DNA of 64,000 bases from Monosporascus cannonballus (Eukaryota; Ascomycota; Sordariomycetes; Xylariales): contig QJNS01000006.1 of assembly GCA_004154925.1 (NCBI GenBank), forward strand, positions 637,624 through 701,623. Reading direction: 5' to 3'. The position numbers were made by a program, and so were the translations under genes. This document shows, in pieces, positions 1-11,415 of this stretch. Positions within the stretch are counted from its first letter, which is position 1, and each line of letters opens with the position of its first letter. The notes below the pieces were generated by a model. The model made no database searches. It saw only the letters and a program-made list of their open reading frames with translations, and had not been told where the DNA came from.

Positions 1-1
1 A

Positions 2-602
2 CTTCGAGTCTTCGAGGCGGTGCCCAGCTATCACGGCCTGCCATTCTACTCCCCCAGAGAGGTTATCCTCTGTAGTTCCGGCAAAAAGACTTTGATGGCG
101 CTGAATTCGACCAATACGGCAGGTAAGAGCACCGCTTAATGATCGCTTATGTGCTAGTAGCGTAAACTGATGCGACTAGGTCTTGTATTACTGGGCTCTG
201 ACGACGAACTATCTCTACCCCATCGAGACGAAGTTCCTAGAGCCAGCGCGGTGGGAACGCCAATGGTTCGCGGGAGACTCGCCGAGAAATGCGTACATGC
301 CAACAGGCCGGAAAGCGATGCTATCTTCATAGACTAGTAGATTGCCGGCCCTCCCCAGAGCACCACAAGGTGAGCTACTGCAACTCAGTTATAGTACCCG
401 CGCGACGGAGCCGTACATGCGAGCTCCCGGCGCCATCTCGACCGGTAGCGCCAATGCGGGATTTGACGGCTACCCTTCACTTCGCAATCTATCAACTTCA
501 TACCAAGCCGTCTGGAACAATGGGGTGAAACAGCATGTATACCTTGGTTTGATCTTGCAATACAACCAACCAGACGGAGCAAGCAAAAACACGTTACACA
601 TG
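2..602 (+). other. Possible left-edge coding fragment
   Basis: Three stretches on the plus strand look partly protein-like: about 8-122 (reading VFEAVPSYHGLPFYS before a GTAAGA donor), 180-330 (reading VLYYWALTTNYLYP after a GACTAG acceptor) and 420-602 (reading NLSTSYQAVWNNG). The phases of the first two do not join cleanly and the third is in another frame. This may be the end of a gene entering from the left, possibly decayed. I do not recognise the family. Confidence 0.2.
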
Positions 603-746
603 TAAGATCCTTCAGGGCCTTGAAATACGGTTTGTCCATTCCAGTTCTTTCCATTATTCTGTTTGTGATTTTATACAAGTGCTCGATTTCCGTCAATCGC
701 AGCAATCAATTCCATGAACCAGCGCCGTCATATGAGTCATAAAACA

Positions 747-1057
747 TTAGTTCTTGCTTCCTCGCCCACCCTGACCCGCGTCGGGTCCTTGTGCTAGGCC
801 TTGGCTCTGGCCGCCGCTCGCGTTCATGCCCTGGATACCAGCTCCGTGCTCCGGCTCCGGCATGGGGGCGGTCTTGTTTGCTCGTGCAACGTGGGAGTCC
901 TAATCATATTCCGTTAGCGGCCGTCTAAGTAATCAGATAGTTCTGCTGAAGTGCTCACCTGAGGAACGTTGCCGGTGGCGCCATGGACGATGTTGTGGTC
1001 GGTCTCGTGACCTAGGTCCTGAGCGTTATGGGCGCGTCCGCTTCCGTCACGAGGCAT
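747..1057 (-). CDS. Conserved small fungal protein, 83 aa, two exons
   Basis: Exons are complement(959..1057) and complement(747..899), joined in phase 0 across a 59-nt intron with a GTGAGC donor and ATGATTAG acceptor, giving 83 aa. The protein begins MPRDGSGRAHNAQD, has the block HNIVHGATGN in exon 1 and DSHVARANKTAPMPEPEHGA then GMNASGGQSQGLAQGP in exon 2. I know this arrangement as a small hydrophilic protein widespread in filamentous ascomycetes, without an assigned function. It lacks a signal peptide or membrane segment and is rich in Gly, Asn, Gln and Ala, so probably disordered. Both exons are too short to stand out as long ORFs, which makes the gene easy to miss. The perfect phase and matching blocks on both sides of the intron make the call strong. 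Confidence 0.8.
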
Positions 1058-3036
1058 GTTGGCTGTGTATGTGTAACTGTTTAGAAGATGTGTGGTAGGT
1101 GTGTTGTAGTTTGGTAGGTGTCTGCGGTGATAAAGTCGCTGTTTCAGTAGTTCCGAGTTGGACGAATGCTCAACGGCTTCCAATTGTATCATGGTCATGG
1201 AAAGCTATTTGAACTCTCAGCAAGTCGAGAGACGTTGGCCCTGACGTCATCCGAATGATTCCTCTTACGTCATTAGTGGAGTCTAGAAAGGTCCGATTGT
1301 GGGGGGCGGCCCCTGCGTCCCGCTGTTCCTGGAAGATCGCGGCCGGGGGAGAGCAGCTGTGGGCCGTATGATGGAACATTTTCGGTTCACGCACACGGCC
1401 TGACGGAGTGCACGGAGTCGTCTGGTCGTCACCATCGACTGTTTATACTTGAGTAAGGACACGATATATTGGAGGCTTGTATTTGGGCCATGCTTGGACC
1501 GGTCCAGAAGGGGCTGTAATAGAGAACTACTTTTATGGCGCATTTGGTCCTTGAAAACCGATGCAGCTCACGACGAGTCCGGAGCGAGACGTCGTTGTAT
1601 CAGGGAGTAGCACTTGGCAATTGTAGGGTGATGGATTCCCGCCGCCTTTCCCAAGCCGTCGACGTTAGGATCCGTGCTTCTTCACTACCTTGCGCACCTC
1701 GACTCAGAGGGATCTTGTGCCAATTCTTGGATTCTGATGTTGTTGTACAATGTCAATAGACGGACCGTAAGCAGAGGCCGTCAATTATGAGACGCTGTAT
1801 CCCACTATAGCAAATTGGTTGCTTTAACATGGAATTCACGCGGAGACATGGATAGCCAAATATCGTTCAAGCCATGTAGGTTTAACCGTCCGGTGGTTCG
1901 GAAGAATACTTCGCAGTACGCTATTAATCCACATATGAAGGCTGCGCAAGCATATCTGCGGTCATGTGGGTGCCGGAACGTTCCTGGATCCGAAGGCATG
2001 TATGGCGGGCCGCGGATGGGTATGAAGTCGGACGGCGCCATTTATACAGGCCCCGAAAGGAACCCCCGTAAAAATCTGCTTGGTGATATATCGTGTCCCA
2101 ATTGGCCGAATAGCATACATGCAAGACCCTCCCAGAATAGAATGCAGCAGAATTTGGTCGGAAAGTCGTCCCCCACAACAGGGGTCCACCAGAACAAGGG
2201 GCACGAGGCTGATGCGCATGCGGCTAACAAAGATGAAGGCCATCTATTCGCGGCCGTCTACCTCACCTAAAACTTTTAGGCGATTTGCAGGACATTATGT
2301 TGGCCGTGCTTTGTCGACTCATGGCAAACACATGAGAATGGGTATTGCATCTGCACGAGCGGGAACTTTCACCAAAGCCTCTTCTTCGGCTAAATCAAAC
2401 GCTAATCATGAGTGGCGCAGTACATGAGCAGATTTGATGCTAACGGGCTTCCGAGGTTTGAAGAATTGAGGTATACATGCGATGTCTTAGCCTTAGCAGT
2501 AGCACAGTGCATGCGCGGTTTGCCGGTTGGTACAAGAGAATCGCCTCCCCAAAAGGGGCCCAGATTGTACAGAACGGCCTGCCGCAATCGAATATTCGCC
2601 TCCACGTGTTAACGAAGTGAATAGCAAGATAATGCCACACAGCAGCTGTAATCGTTGAACACGATGTACAGAAACGGAAAGCCAGGAACTTGCGACACTC
2701 TGTATGGCATTGACTTAGACACCAGCGGAGAGACGTGTCCATAAAACCAGTGAATCACTGGTTCATCGCGCCGACATAGCTTGAACCCATCGGGGAGAGA
2801 CGCTGATTACTATATTCCTCTCTGTTGAGGTCTTTTGGAGCGGCACCTATATACGTTGTGATTCACGGCAAGAATGTCCGCAGAATCAAGGTTGCGTATC
2901 CAGTCATGCATATCCCGGCGCGGGTGGTTCAAGCGCCAGAATGCCTCCCCGGGTCTTCCCGGGATCGCTGTCTGTAGTGTCAGTCACCGAAGGCGGCCTA
3001 TTTTCTCTTCCAACACATCAGCCTCAGCCCTCCACG
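1058..3036. other. Spacer, no gene recognised
   Basis: Short overlapping ORFs occur in all frames (the longest is 151 codons, 1815-2270) but none has a coherent composition, motif or intron structure. I see no RNA gene or repeat. Confidence 0.5.
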
Positions 3037-4799
3037 ATGCGTCGTTCGACCAAGCCAGCCAAGGGTACTCCGGAAAAGCCAGAAAGAAAACGCAAAGTGG
3101 AGGGCTGGCCAGAGAGACACTGCTACAAATTAAATGTGGCGAATGGAAGAGGCGAGAGGAGCTATTCCGACTTCTGCCGTAATCGTGAGCATTGCGACCC
3201 TACTGGATAACCAGCATCGGTTTGGACTGACCATCGTAGACACCTGCGGAGCTCTGCTGCCGGGCTCTACGATTTGTCCCCGCATGAGGCACTCGGGATA
3301 TATATTGTGTAGCTCCACTAAGCCGTTCGGCCGTTAATGACGGGACCTACTAACATTGATCGTAGACACGGAGTGCGGTGTTTCTGGCAAGCAATGCCGT
3401 GACGGTGACCATAAAGCCTTCCCTGGTTCTGCCGTGAGCGCGAGAATCCCTGATCCGGAGTTTGGTTAGATGCTAATCCCCGTGCGCAACATTAGACCAG
3501 TGCCAAGTCGATGGCTGTGGCAGCAAAATGCTGGAGGGCCTGGATGTTTGCAAAGGACGCCATATAGGTGCGGCGGCAGAGTGCCTCTATGCGCCCTTGG
3601 AGTATAACTCGTTCTGTTACCAGCATACCTGCGCCGTCCCCGGATGTCAAACTCAAAGTACACGTGACGAACATTACGCCTACCACAGGCCCTGCAAGGC
3701 TATTTGCTACCAGCGCCGCTGCGAGGTCCATTGGGACGGCTTCGTACGGGATTATTGCGAGCAGCGTGAGCATACCACTGGACGGGAAGGTCTCGCCGCA
3801 AAATCGGACGCTGGACCTTGGTTGCGGGACCAGAGGATGTAACAACGTCGTCACCGAGGGAACTCTTTACTGCGAGAAACATTTCTGTCCTTCCAAAAGC
3901 TGCCAGGAAGAGAGAAATAAGAAATTGGGACATTGCAACGGACGTAAGGGCCACGATCAGGCCATACGATACCAGACTAACCTTTTCCAGACACTTGTCA
4001 AGCCGCGCATTGCCTCCAACCAGTCGATGGCAGATCCAATGTCCAGTATTGTGACGGCCATCGATGCTGTGAGTCTTCATGCCAGCTCCTGAGAAGTGAG
4101 CACGGCAGATTCTGTTCGAATTATTCGTACAATATGGAGGTTGCCACGCACAGCGAGAAAACAACTGCGCCATCTATTACAACAAGCATAAATGCAGGAC
4201 GTCAGGCTGCCAGGCCCCAGCGGGGGCCGAAGGCGGTTACTGCGTGGAGAGCGGTTATGCATGCCAGGTGGCTGAATACCCAGAGCTTCGACAGTCGGTA
4301 ACTGGGGGAAGAGAGCCATTTAGCCTCTGCTTCAGCCAATTCTACTTCCGCGCAGATGTGAACAGAAGAGCACTAGAAGAACGTTTGGCCTATGAGAAAT
4401 CGCATACAGCAGCTAGAATCTAAGGAGCAATCTCGACTAAACCAACTAATGACGGCACTACAGATGAAAGAGGAGTGGCAGCTCGAAGCTCGGCGAACAC
4501 GGGAAGAGCCGCAGGAAGAAAAGGACAAGCGGTGCCGCCTCGAGTGCGAGAAGCGTCAGCGCGAAGAGAGAAACCGGCGTCGGCCCCTGGTCCGTATTGA
4601 AGAGCGACTCAGCGTATTGGACGCAGGAGGTTGGCGGGTATGCCGTTACTATGTGCCGCCGGAGGAACCCTGGGGTGGAGATGACTGCCGACGATGGGAG
4701 GCTTCAAATCACGGCCGAGATAGATCAAGACATAGCACCCAAAGCTACTCATCCGAGGCAAACTATTGGCAAGACCGAAGGCGGGAAACCTATCGATGA
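3037..4799 (+). CDS. Cysteine/histidine-repeat protein with coiled-coil tail, possibly frameshifted
   Basis: A chain of short Cys/His modules can be followed through introns: exon 1 from ATG 3037 to 3184 (a basic start, then a CYKLN...FCRN module), exon 2 from 3240 (HTCGALLPGSTICPRMRHS), exon 3 from 3366 (TECGVSGKQCRDGDH, acceptor preceded by the branch site CTACTAAC), exon 4 from about 3497 (QCQVDGCGSK, then FCYQHTCAVPGC and YQRRCEVHWDGF), a module near 3830-3950 (LYCEKHFCPSKSCQ) and one near 4145-4260 (CAIYYNKHKCRTSGC). The recurring pattern is C-x(2)-H-x-C-x(3-4)-C, which suggests metal binding. The tail is a Glu/Arg/Gln-rich coiled coil (about 4350-4640). The reading frame of the module region ends at a TAA near 4423 while the coiled coil continues in another frame from 4392, so there is either an unseen intron or a frameshift. 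Function unknown; exon ends are approximate. Confidence 0.5.
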
Positions 4800-5328
4800 T
4801 AAGATCCCCTTTGCGGAACCGTAAAATCGTCGGGAGGTTGTAGAGGTTGTGGCAGTATTGGGGGCTCCACAAAACCGCAGTCATTCATTGTTTGATTTAT
4901 AACACAGATCTATTATTCATAATTGATTCGAGTGCGACATTCGGAGATGTCTTCGGTTTCTTTGCTTTGTTTCATAGCGGGATGTAGAACACAATATAAA
5001 AAGTGTCAAGGAGTAGCGAGAATTCATGTAATCAAGCCTGTAGAAGGAACGCTCGTCAATGAACCAAGTTAACGAAGTTTGAAATCAAGCAGTGTGTTAC
5101 AGCGTTCTTCGCATGGCGGCGCTAGCCCGACCCTGGACTCCGGGTTCAGCTCACTGGAGCAACTGTAATTAGCACACCAAGAGTGCCTAGTATTACTACC
5201 CGCATTAACACCGGATCTGATATGACCACTGGGTCTGAAAAACTTACATTGGGCTTCAAAAATATCTGTTAGTAGGTACTTTAGGGCCAGATGTTGTCCT
5301 GGTACGCATCTAACTTATGTCTTCCTAC
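4800..5328. other. Spacer, no gene recognised
   Basis: AT-leaning sequence between two converging genes; it should hold both 3' UTRs. No further structure is seen. Confidence 0.5.
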
Positions 5329-6555
5329 CTAGCCGTATTTCCTAGTTTCTGCTGCAATCTCATCATCCGCCCACATGGCTCCTCTGCACACCTGGAGCTT
5401 GAGAATCTCCGGCCTCTTGTAATGTCCATTGGCATCGATCCATATCTTAACTTGCCCCAGCTCGCGCTGGTCGATAACGGCCTCAACGAGTGTGTCGCCT
5501 CGGTCGTCGCCCTTCACTGGACCAGCGAGAAAGCTGCAGAAAGGGTGGATCACGGCGCTCCATCCGCCACCCCTTTTCACCAGGTCCTGCGGTCCCAGGT
5601 TCTCTTCCATCCAGCGCAGACATGACTCGTCGACATAGTTGCTGGCACAGACGACGAAGCATTGGCCCGTGAGCGCGTGATTCTTCATCAGAGCCTCGAT
5701 CTGCGCGTCGGCCACCGCCTCGAACCCCTTCATTGTGCTGAGTGCTGGCCAGCCGCCGGCGTGGATAAGTTGGCCCTCTTCGATGAGAGCCTGTCGTGCC
5801 AGATTCATCGTGTTCTCCCAACAGACTAGACCACTAATTGTTGATATGACGGTTAGTCGTCTCAGGGCCAGAGTTCAGGAGCGTATCAGAGGTACGGCTC
5901 AATGGGAGTGCTAAAGAAATTGAAGAATAATGGGGCCTTTACCCGATGCGTCCAATGCTTGACGGCCAGGTGCGCAAGGTGTGGCCGCTCCCCTGTGCCC
6001 AGACTACCCGCTCGACGTAGGTTGGCTGCAATTTGCGATGGACGCCGAGCAGTGTTCCGTCCCGATCGATGAAAACTTGCGAATTGAATAGGGTATGACC
6101 TAGAGATGGGGGTTAATACAAAATAGAATCGGCAAAACGGGTTTCTTACCCTCGACTACTCTCTCAGAAATACCAAGCGAAACAGCGACCCCCGAATCTT
6201 TGCAGGCCTCCATTACTGGTCTCAGCTCACCCCCATCCAAACCGACTGTGACGCTTTGTTCAGCGTAATCCGCTAGAGCCCCGGCTTGATCAAGAGGTGG
6301 GTAACATTCTATGAAGTACTGCCACGCCTTGTAAGCATAGGTCTGCTTCATGGTTGTCGAGTGATAGGGGACCGAGAGAATAGGACTCACTGGATACCCC
6401 GGCACAAACACCTCCGGGAACACGAGATAGTCAGCGGTGGATCCGTGGTCCGCGATAAATTTCAGGACCTTGTCAATGGTCGCAGCTTTGTTCATGAAGA
6501 CCGGCGCGGCATGGACAGCCGCGACGCGAAGATGACGCTCCGTTTTGGCTGCCAT
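5329..6555 (-). CDS. Nitrilase (carbon-nitrogen hydrolase)
   Basis: Exons are complement(6150..6555), complement(5943..6099) and complement(5329..5833); introns of 50 and 109 nt close the phase exactly to 355 aa, normal for fungal nitrilases. The family hydrolyses nitriles to carboxylic acids and ammonia with a Glu-Lys-Cys triad. All three residues are present: Glu48 in FPEVFVPGYP, Lys158 in VHRKLQPTYVERVVW, and Cys192 in GLVCWENTMNLARQ. The Cys box begins right after the second intron. I chose ATG 6555 (MAAKTERHLRVAAVHAAP) over an upstream ATG at 6606, because the family starts within a few residues of the first beta strand. There is no signal peptide, so it should be cytosolic. The substrate cannot be read from sequence; roles in cyanide, indole-acetonitrile or aromatic nitrile use are all known in the family. 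Confidence 0.92.
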
Positions 6556-6866
6556 TTCGCAATGCACTTCAGAGTCTGGAATGTTTGTACAATCAAGGAC
6601 TATCAAGAGTGGAATATCGTTAATGTATATCCCGGGACTCGGATGATATCCTACGTACTATCAGGAGCGGGTCGAATGAGAAACCCCGCAGCTCCGGCAT
6701 ACATGTCATACGAAGTCCCGGGACTAATTCCTTAGCTATAACTTTCTGACATTGCTATTGGTCGCTTCTCGTGCCATTTTCACACTTAACTCGAAAGCTA
6801 CGGAAAAGCATAATATCATTGATGCTAGCAGAATACAGACACACATCAGATGATACTGGACATGTC

Positions 6867-7211
6867 CTACCCCGAGTAGCAGGTCCCCTGGCTCCGGGGA
6901 AAATGCGGAAGCATCCTACGGGCCTCTATTTGGCCCTGGGCGTTCGGCACCGCCAGCCACGGGGAATGCGTGGCATAGTAAGGCTTCTGAGGAATTGCCT
7001 GCGGCGGTGGAAGCTGTCCGCAACACGACGGCTGCGGCAGGGGGGCTTGTGCCTGCATCTGGAACGGGGGGTAATGAGCTGCTTGCAGGTTGGACTGGAA
7101 AGTTAGCGGTTGTTGCGGCCGTGACGGGACGAAAATAGCCGCCTGGGGATTGAACCGGAACGATGGCGGAGGCTGGTTGGGCCAGTTAGGGTTGTAGATC
7201 GTGCCGGACAT
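6867..7211 (-). CDS. Hypothetical Pro/Gln/Asn-rich protein, 114 aa
   Basis: An ATG-started single-exon ORF beginning MSGTIYNPNWPNQPPPSFRF, with Pro, Gln, Asn and Ala clusters through to the stop. Its even low-complexity composition is unlike the random ORFs nearby, and it lies upstream of the nitrilase on the same strand. No domain, signal peptide or membrane segment is visible. It could be a complete small disordered protein, or the first exon of a longer or truncated gene. The 310 nt between it and the nitrilase start hold nothing else I can see. Confidence 0.35.
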   Translation of the reverse strand: MSGTIYNPNWPNQPPPSFRFNPQAAIFVPSRPQQPLTFQSNLQAAHYPPFQMQAQAPLPQPSCCGQLPPPQAIPQKPYYATHSPWLAVPNAQGQIEARRMLPHFPRSQGTCYSG

Positions 7212-8121
7212 AATGATTTCTGGTTGAGGTATCTGCTCGAATAGAATACAACCCTGCTATTGCAGTGATACTCGCCTTGGGTGATGGCTATTAATGGTAC
7301 CTTCAGAGTGAAAAGGCGGTGGTGTGCCCATGTTTATACAGCTATGAAACACATCGATATGGGGACGTTCTTGTCACATGGGGGAATCAGTGAAGATGTA
7401 ATCATAGTCATACCACTTCAATTTGAATGCGTTTGAGCAGTTTATCGTGATGTAGCAAGTGACTTTTATGGTCGGTAGTTTGTATTGCCTACTTACAAGC
7501 CCGATAGATGCTTATATGAGAGTTGTGCTTGCTATGCAGTCGCAAATCGATCATGACCAATATTGCAAACCAATGCAGGCCATATAGCATGCTTTGAATC
7601 AGCCTTTTTCTCAGAACAATGGTGATCCTAAGGGAATTTATATTAGCGGTGGAGTTACTCCTCCAAAGTCACACCTGATGGTATGTAGTAGGGAACTAAG
7701 CCGTTACTGGAAGACGCACGGTATCACTCATGATTCTGTCACGGATGAGTCTATCACATAGTCACGTTTTATCTATACACTTTTTCGACTATACCATGAT
7801 AACCTTATGGCTTTGTTAATCCCAGATATCCGTTATGTAACCGCGCGTGACCCGTGTCGGTACACCCGTTTAGTGCATCAGACAGCCTGCCAAAGCCAAG
7901 ATTTGTTGGGTCCTAACAGTTTAGCTAGCCGATACAGAGCCTTGGGAAATCCCAAACTCTATGTTAGAGTTAATAAGTTTTTCAATCTGCTTTAGTAGTT
8001 GGTGCAGTTATCGTCCGTTGAGACTTTAGTTAAAATATTTTCCCTTTATATCACTTATTATCTTAACCACTGCATCTTAGCTTTGTAACGGCAGAGGAGT
8101 ACCCAGATAGGGGTGTTGTTC
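7212..8121. other. Spacer, no gene recognised
   Basis: AT-rich sequence with only short ORFs. The part near 7212-7500 may include the promoter of the Pro/Gln-rich ORF. Confidence 0.5.
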
Positions 8122-9941
8122 CTATTCTCTCGTAAACACACCCGCTCTAACACAATTCCGTTCAGAGTAGGTATATTTCACGAGAACGGTGTCTTTTGGA
8201 AATCTGACAAGATAGTATCCCGCGTCCGCTGAATCGCCAGCTTCGCTGGGCTTAGTCGGCGAAGAGGAAATCATTCCACTTATCTGGTCGAAACCCCAAT
8301 TGACGTAATCAGCTGCCGTTTCTACCATGTTCCTGTGGATATAGCTTGGAAAGTATTCCAGTATCTCTAGGTCATCGAGACTCCCCGGGAAGAACCTGGG
8401 GTCCCCCAAGTGGAGGAACGTGGATTCGGTTTGGAGCCAACCAGAGTCCACCAGGTCCGGGAACAAAACCAAGAATTCCATCAGCTGGGCGTCGAACGTC
8501 GATAGATCGAGCATGTGTACTACCGAGACGCGGCGATCGGAAGGTTTCGTCAACTCGGAGTCCATGTGGGCTTGGAGCCTAGTGATATGGATGGTAAGAG
8601 ATTGTCCGTCACCCCATTGTAGTCTTCGCAACGTTGAACCGGCTGCGTAGTATTGCTGCCAATCTCTATCAGTTGGGTCATATCCTGGCTTTGATGCTCT
8701 TGCTAAGTCAGAGATCAGCCTAGAGGCAAGTGTCATTCGAGTCCGCAGACTTTCCAAAGTCGGAAAGTGCACCAATCTGTGATCCTCGCCTGCGGTTGCG
8801 GCCAGCAATGATTCGGCATGCTCACCAGCAAATAATACCTTTAGTTCTTCAGACGCGGGTGAGTCCAACTCAGCGGCTCCGCGCACGACATCTCGTAGAT
8901 GCGCCAATAGCATGTCGTGAAGACGGTTACCGAAAGAGTAAGTCTCCGTTTCCCCCCCGAGGAATTCTAGAACATCCTGTGCTAGTACTCGCCGAACAGA
9001 GTGCCGCCTCCAAAGGGCAGCGTGGTGAAATAATGCTGGGGTTGGAGTTATCAAATGCCTCAAGATCACATCCGTTCTTGCGTCGCTGTTTACTACTAAA
9101 ACAGCCGAACCTTTCTCCACCGGCAGCTGGCTGGAGGACTGATAGGTCTTGGACGAGCTCATATGGCCCGCTCTAGAACGACGTCGGAGTGCAGCAATAA
9201 CTGCTGATCTGTGGAAGATGTCGTATACTTTGGTTGCAAAGAGCTCGCGGTCGAACTCGAATACTACTGAGAGTTTTGAAGATATGCCGCTATTCACACT
9301 CGCCGTCCGACCCCAAAAGCTGTCGATATCACGAAGAACATAGAGAGATGCGGAATCATTTTTGGATCTCTGGAAGGCTTCTCGTGTATTAGGGTTCTCC
9401 AGAAACGCCCTTTGCTGCAAGGTATCATTACTATGTTTATCAGCACTTCGAAACGTTATAACCTCGTCGTTAAGGGGCTGACTGACCAGTGGCAGGCAGT
9501 AAGAAGTAGGTTCATACTCGATGTTTGCCTATCGATCATCTGTAGCACATCATCAAGCGATGAGCCGCGAAGTACAATTTTGATATTCTTCTTTAGATGG
9601 GCCGAAACTCTTCCCCGCTTACTTGCATTGTCGAGATGATAGCTGTCGATTTCACTCAGGAAGAGATCAACCTTGTTGAGCAACATCTGGCAGCATTGGA
9701 ATGAACCGTCCAGCTCGATCCGCAGTAGATAGCTTTCATCTGCCTCATTCGCGTCCATCCATTGGCAAATGGCGATGAGAGCAGCCCTCAGAGTGGCCAG
9801 TTGCGTCTGCAAGCTGAACAAAAGAAGATCAGCATCATTCCAGCGCCCCTGAAGATCGCTCAGTGTCCTGATAGACTTCCCCAATAGCTCAACAAGCTGA
9901 ACAGCTACTCCACTGATTCCGATAATGGAGGCTGGATCCAT
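8122..9941 (-). CDS. STAND-type N-domain fused to degenerate G-alpha-like domain
   Basis: Two exons, complement(9487..9941) and complement(8122..9430), join across a 56-nt intron (GTCAGT donor, GCTGAT branch, ACATAG acceptor) to give 587 aa. Residues 1-150 start MDPASIIGISGVAVQLVELL and match the helical fungal N-terminal domain found on STAND/NLR-like proteins. The rest follows the heterotrimeric G-alpha fold: VVFEFDRELFATKVYDIF, a strand-loop at about 261-275 where the P-loop should be, VVHMLDLSTFDAQ at about 455-467 in place of the switch II-following strand, FPDLVDSGWLQTESTFLHLGD at 475-495, and EYFPSY at 510-515 followed by a terminal helix. Key residues are lost: the P-loop reads VVNSDARTDVI with no GKS, and the NKxD box reads FLHLGDPRFF. 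It is probably a non-GTP-binding signalling or incompatibility protein. The ORF is intact. Confidence 0.75.
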
Positions 9942-11249
9942 GGAGAGTTACGTCGGAGTTGTCCAGCGTAAGAGCAGGTTGATAGTTAATGGAGAAATTC
10001 GTAGAAACGGATTCCAGTCGGGTTGAAGTGGCTTTGTGCACTGCCCCACACTACCTCACAGCCCGCTTTCGAATATGCAGGCTGACAACAACGCCTCCAT
10101 GATACTGGCGCTGCTGATTGGCTCTAATGACGCCGAATACAACCCATCTCTTTGCTGACCATCGTAAGGCGCCCTTTAAGGCTGAGAGGAGAATGCCAGG
10201 AAATGAAGCTCGATGGCGCTCCCGAATGTATTGTCTTCTGAGTAACTTGGCCTGGTACTTTCGCCTAAATAACCATAGTCGTTTCTCTCAAATCATAAAA
10301 GCTGTATACTGATTGATTGGAACAGATATTTACGTCGGTACAATTTGCAGCGGGCCTCTCAACCTGAATATAGGTGATTTACAAATTGCACAGACACCAC
10401 AACAGCGCAAAAGAGTTGTTAAGGGACGAGTCTGGCATAGACTTCAACGCAAATACGAGACTAAAACGACTCTTCAAGGGAGGACTAGTCTAGCCAACAA
10501 AAGAGGATTACCGAGAATGACTATAACTCTGCTCCCAAGGTAGTGTTTGACCACTGATGAATCCGCAGCAGAGCTGAGAGATATATCTGAGGGATTGGAT
10601 AGAGGTCGACGTAAGCAATCCATGCTTCTAACCACCCCTGTGGAGTGGATGGACGTCCATCCACCATCATCCCAAAGTGTATGCATGGGACCGGCGAAAT
10701 CTCCATGTGGGATGGCTACGGTGGACGTCCGTAAATATCCAAAATATAACTACTTTGCTAATAATTTGGATGTAAAATACGTACTTTACAACTGGTCCGT
10801 ATCATCGCCTGGCGCTTTGGTTCACCCCTGTAACGGTTTCTAGCGAGCGAATAGCTGGGTCTGTTACCAATTATACACCTCTATATGCAACGCCATAATT
10901 TACGAAATATGGAGGTTAGGCCCAACCACGACAGCCACAAGCAAACGGGTATCCATCTTAGGAAGGATAGAATGGGTAAGAATGGGGGTATTGGGCTTGG
11001 CGGTTTCGCAACGGATTGCGTAACGGTGGCGACGCGGAGTCAGGCCGCCGCCCTCTGTGGCGGCGCAGAGCAAACGCACCTGGTCGCCAACAACCTCAGC
11101 TTGCTCAGGACTCCATGGCTCGTTTTCCCAATTTCGGTAAAGCTTTTCAATATACTGCTCCATAACGCTAAAATTAACCAATCAAATCCTATACCCCCGA
11201 AAGGGGTTAACGAGGTTTATGTTGTAATTATGCGAAAAAAGGGTTCGTT

Positions 11250-11415
11250 TTAAGCGGTTATTTTTAAATAATCAGTTTTTTCCGTTTCGTTGGTTTATCT
11301 AAATTATATTGATTATATAAATAATAAGACGTACTACTTTACTAAATTAGGCTTGATAAGTTACTGTGTTATAGACCCATCGAATATAAGCTAATATATA
11401 TATGAATTTTTTAGT
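11250..11415. other. AT-rich tract
   Basis: About 165 nt dominated by A and T, with TATATATA near 11395-11402, clearly poorer in GC than the flanks. It may be a mutated repeat remnant or a scaffold-like spacer. Confidence 0.45.

Noticed and set aside
1815..2270. 151-codon ORF and overlapping frames
   Set aside because: Several equally long ORFs overlap on both strands, none with protein-like composition.
6100..6606. Upstream ATG at 6606 as nitrilase start
   Set aside because: It would add 17 residues (MIVLDCTNIPDSEVHCE) not typical of the family; ATG 6555 starts close to the first conserved strand.
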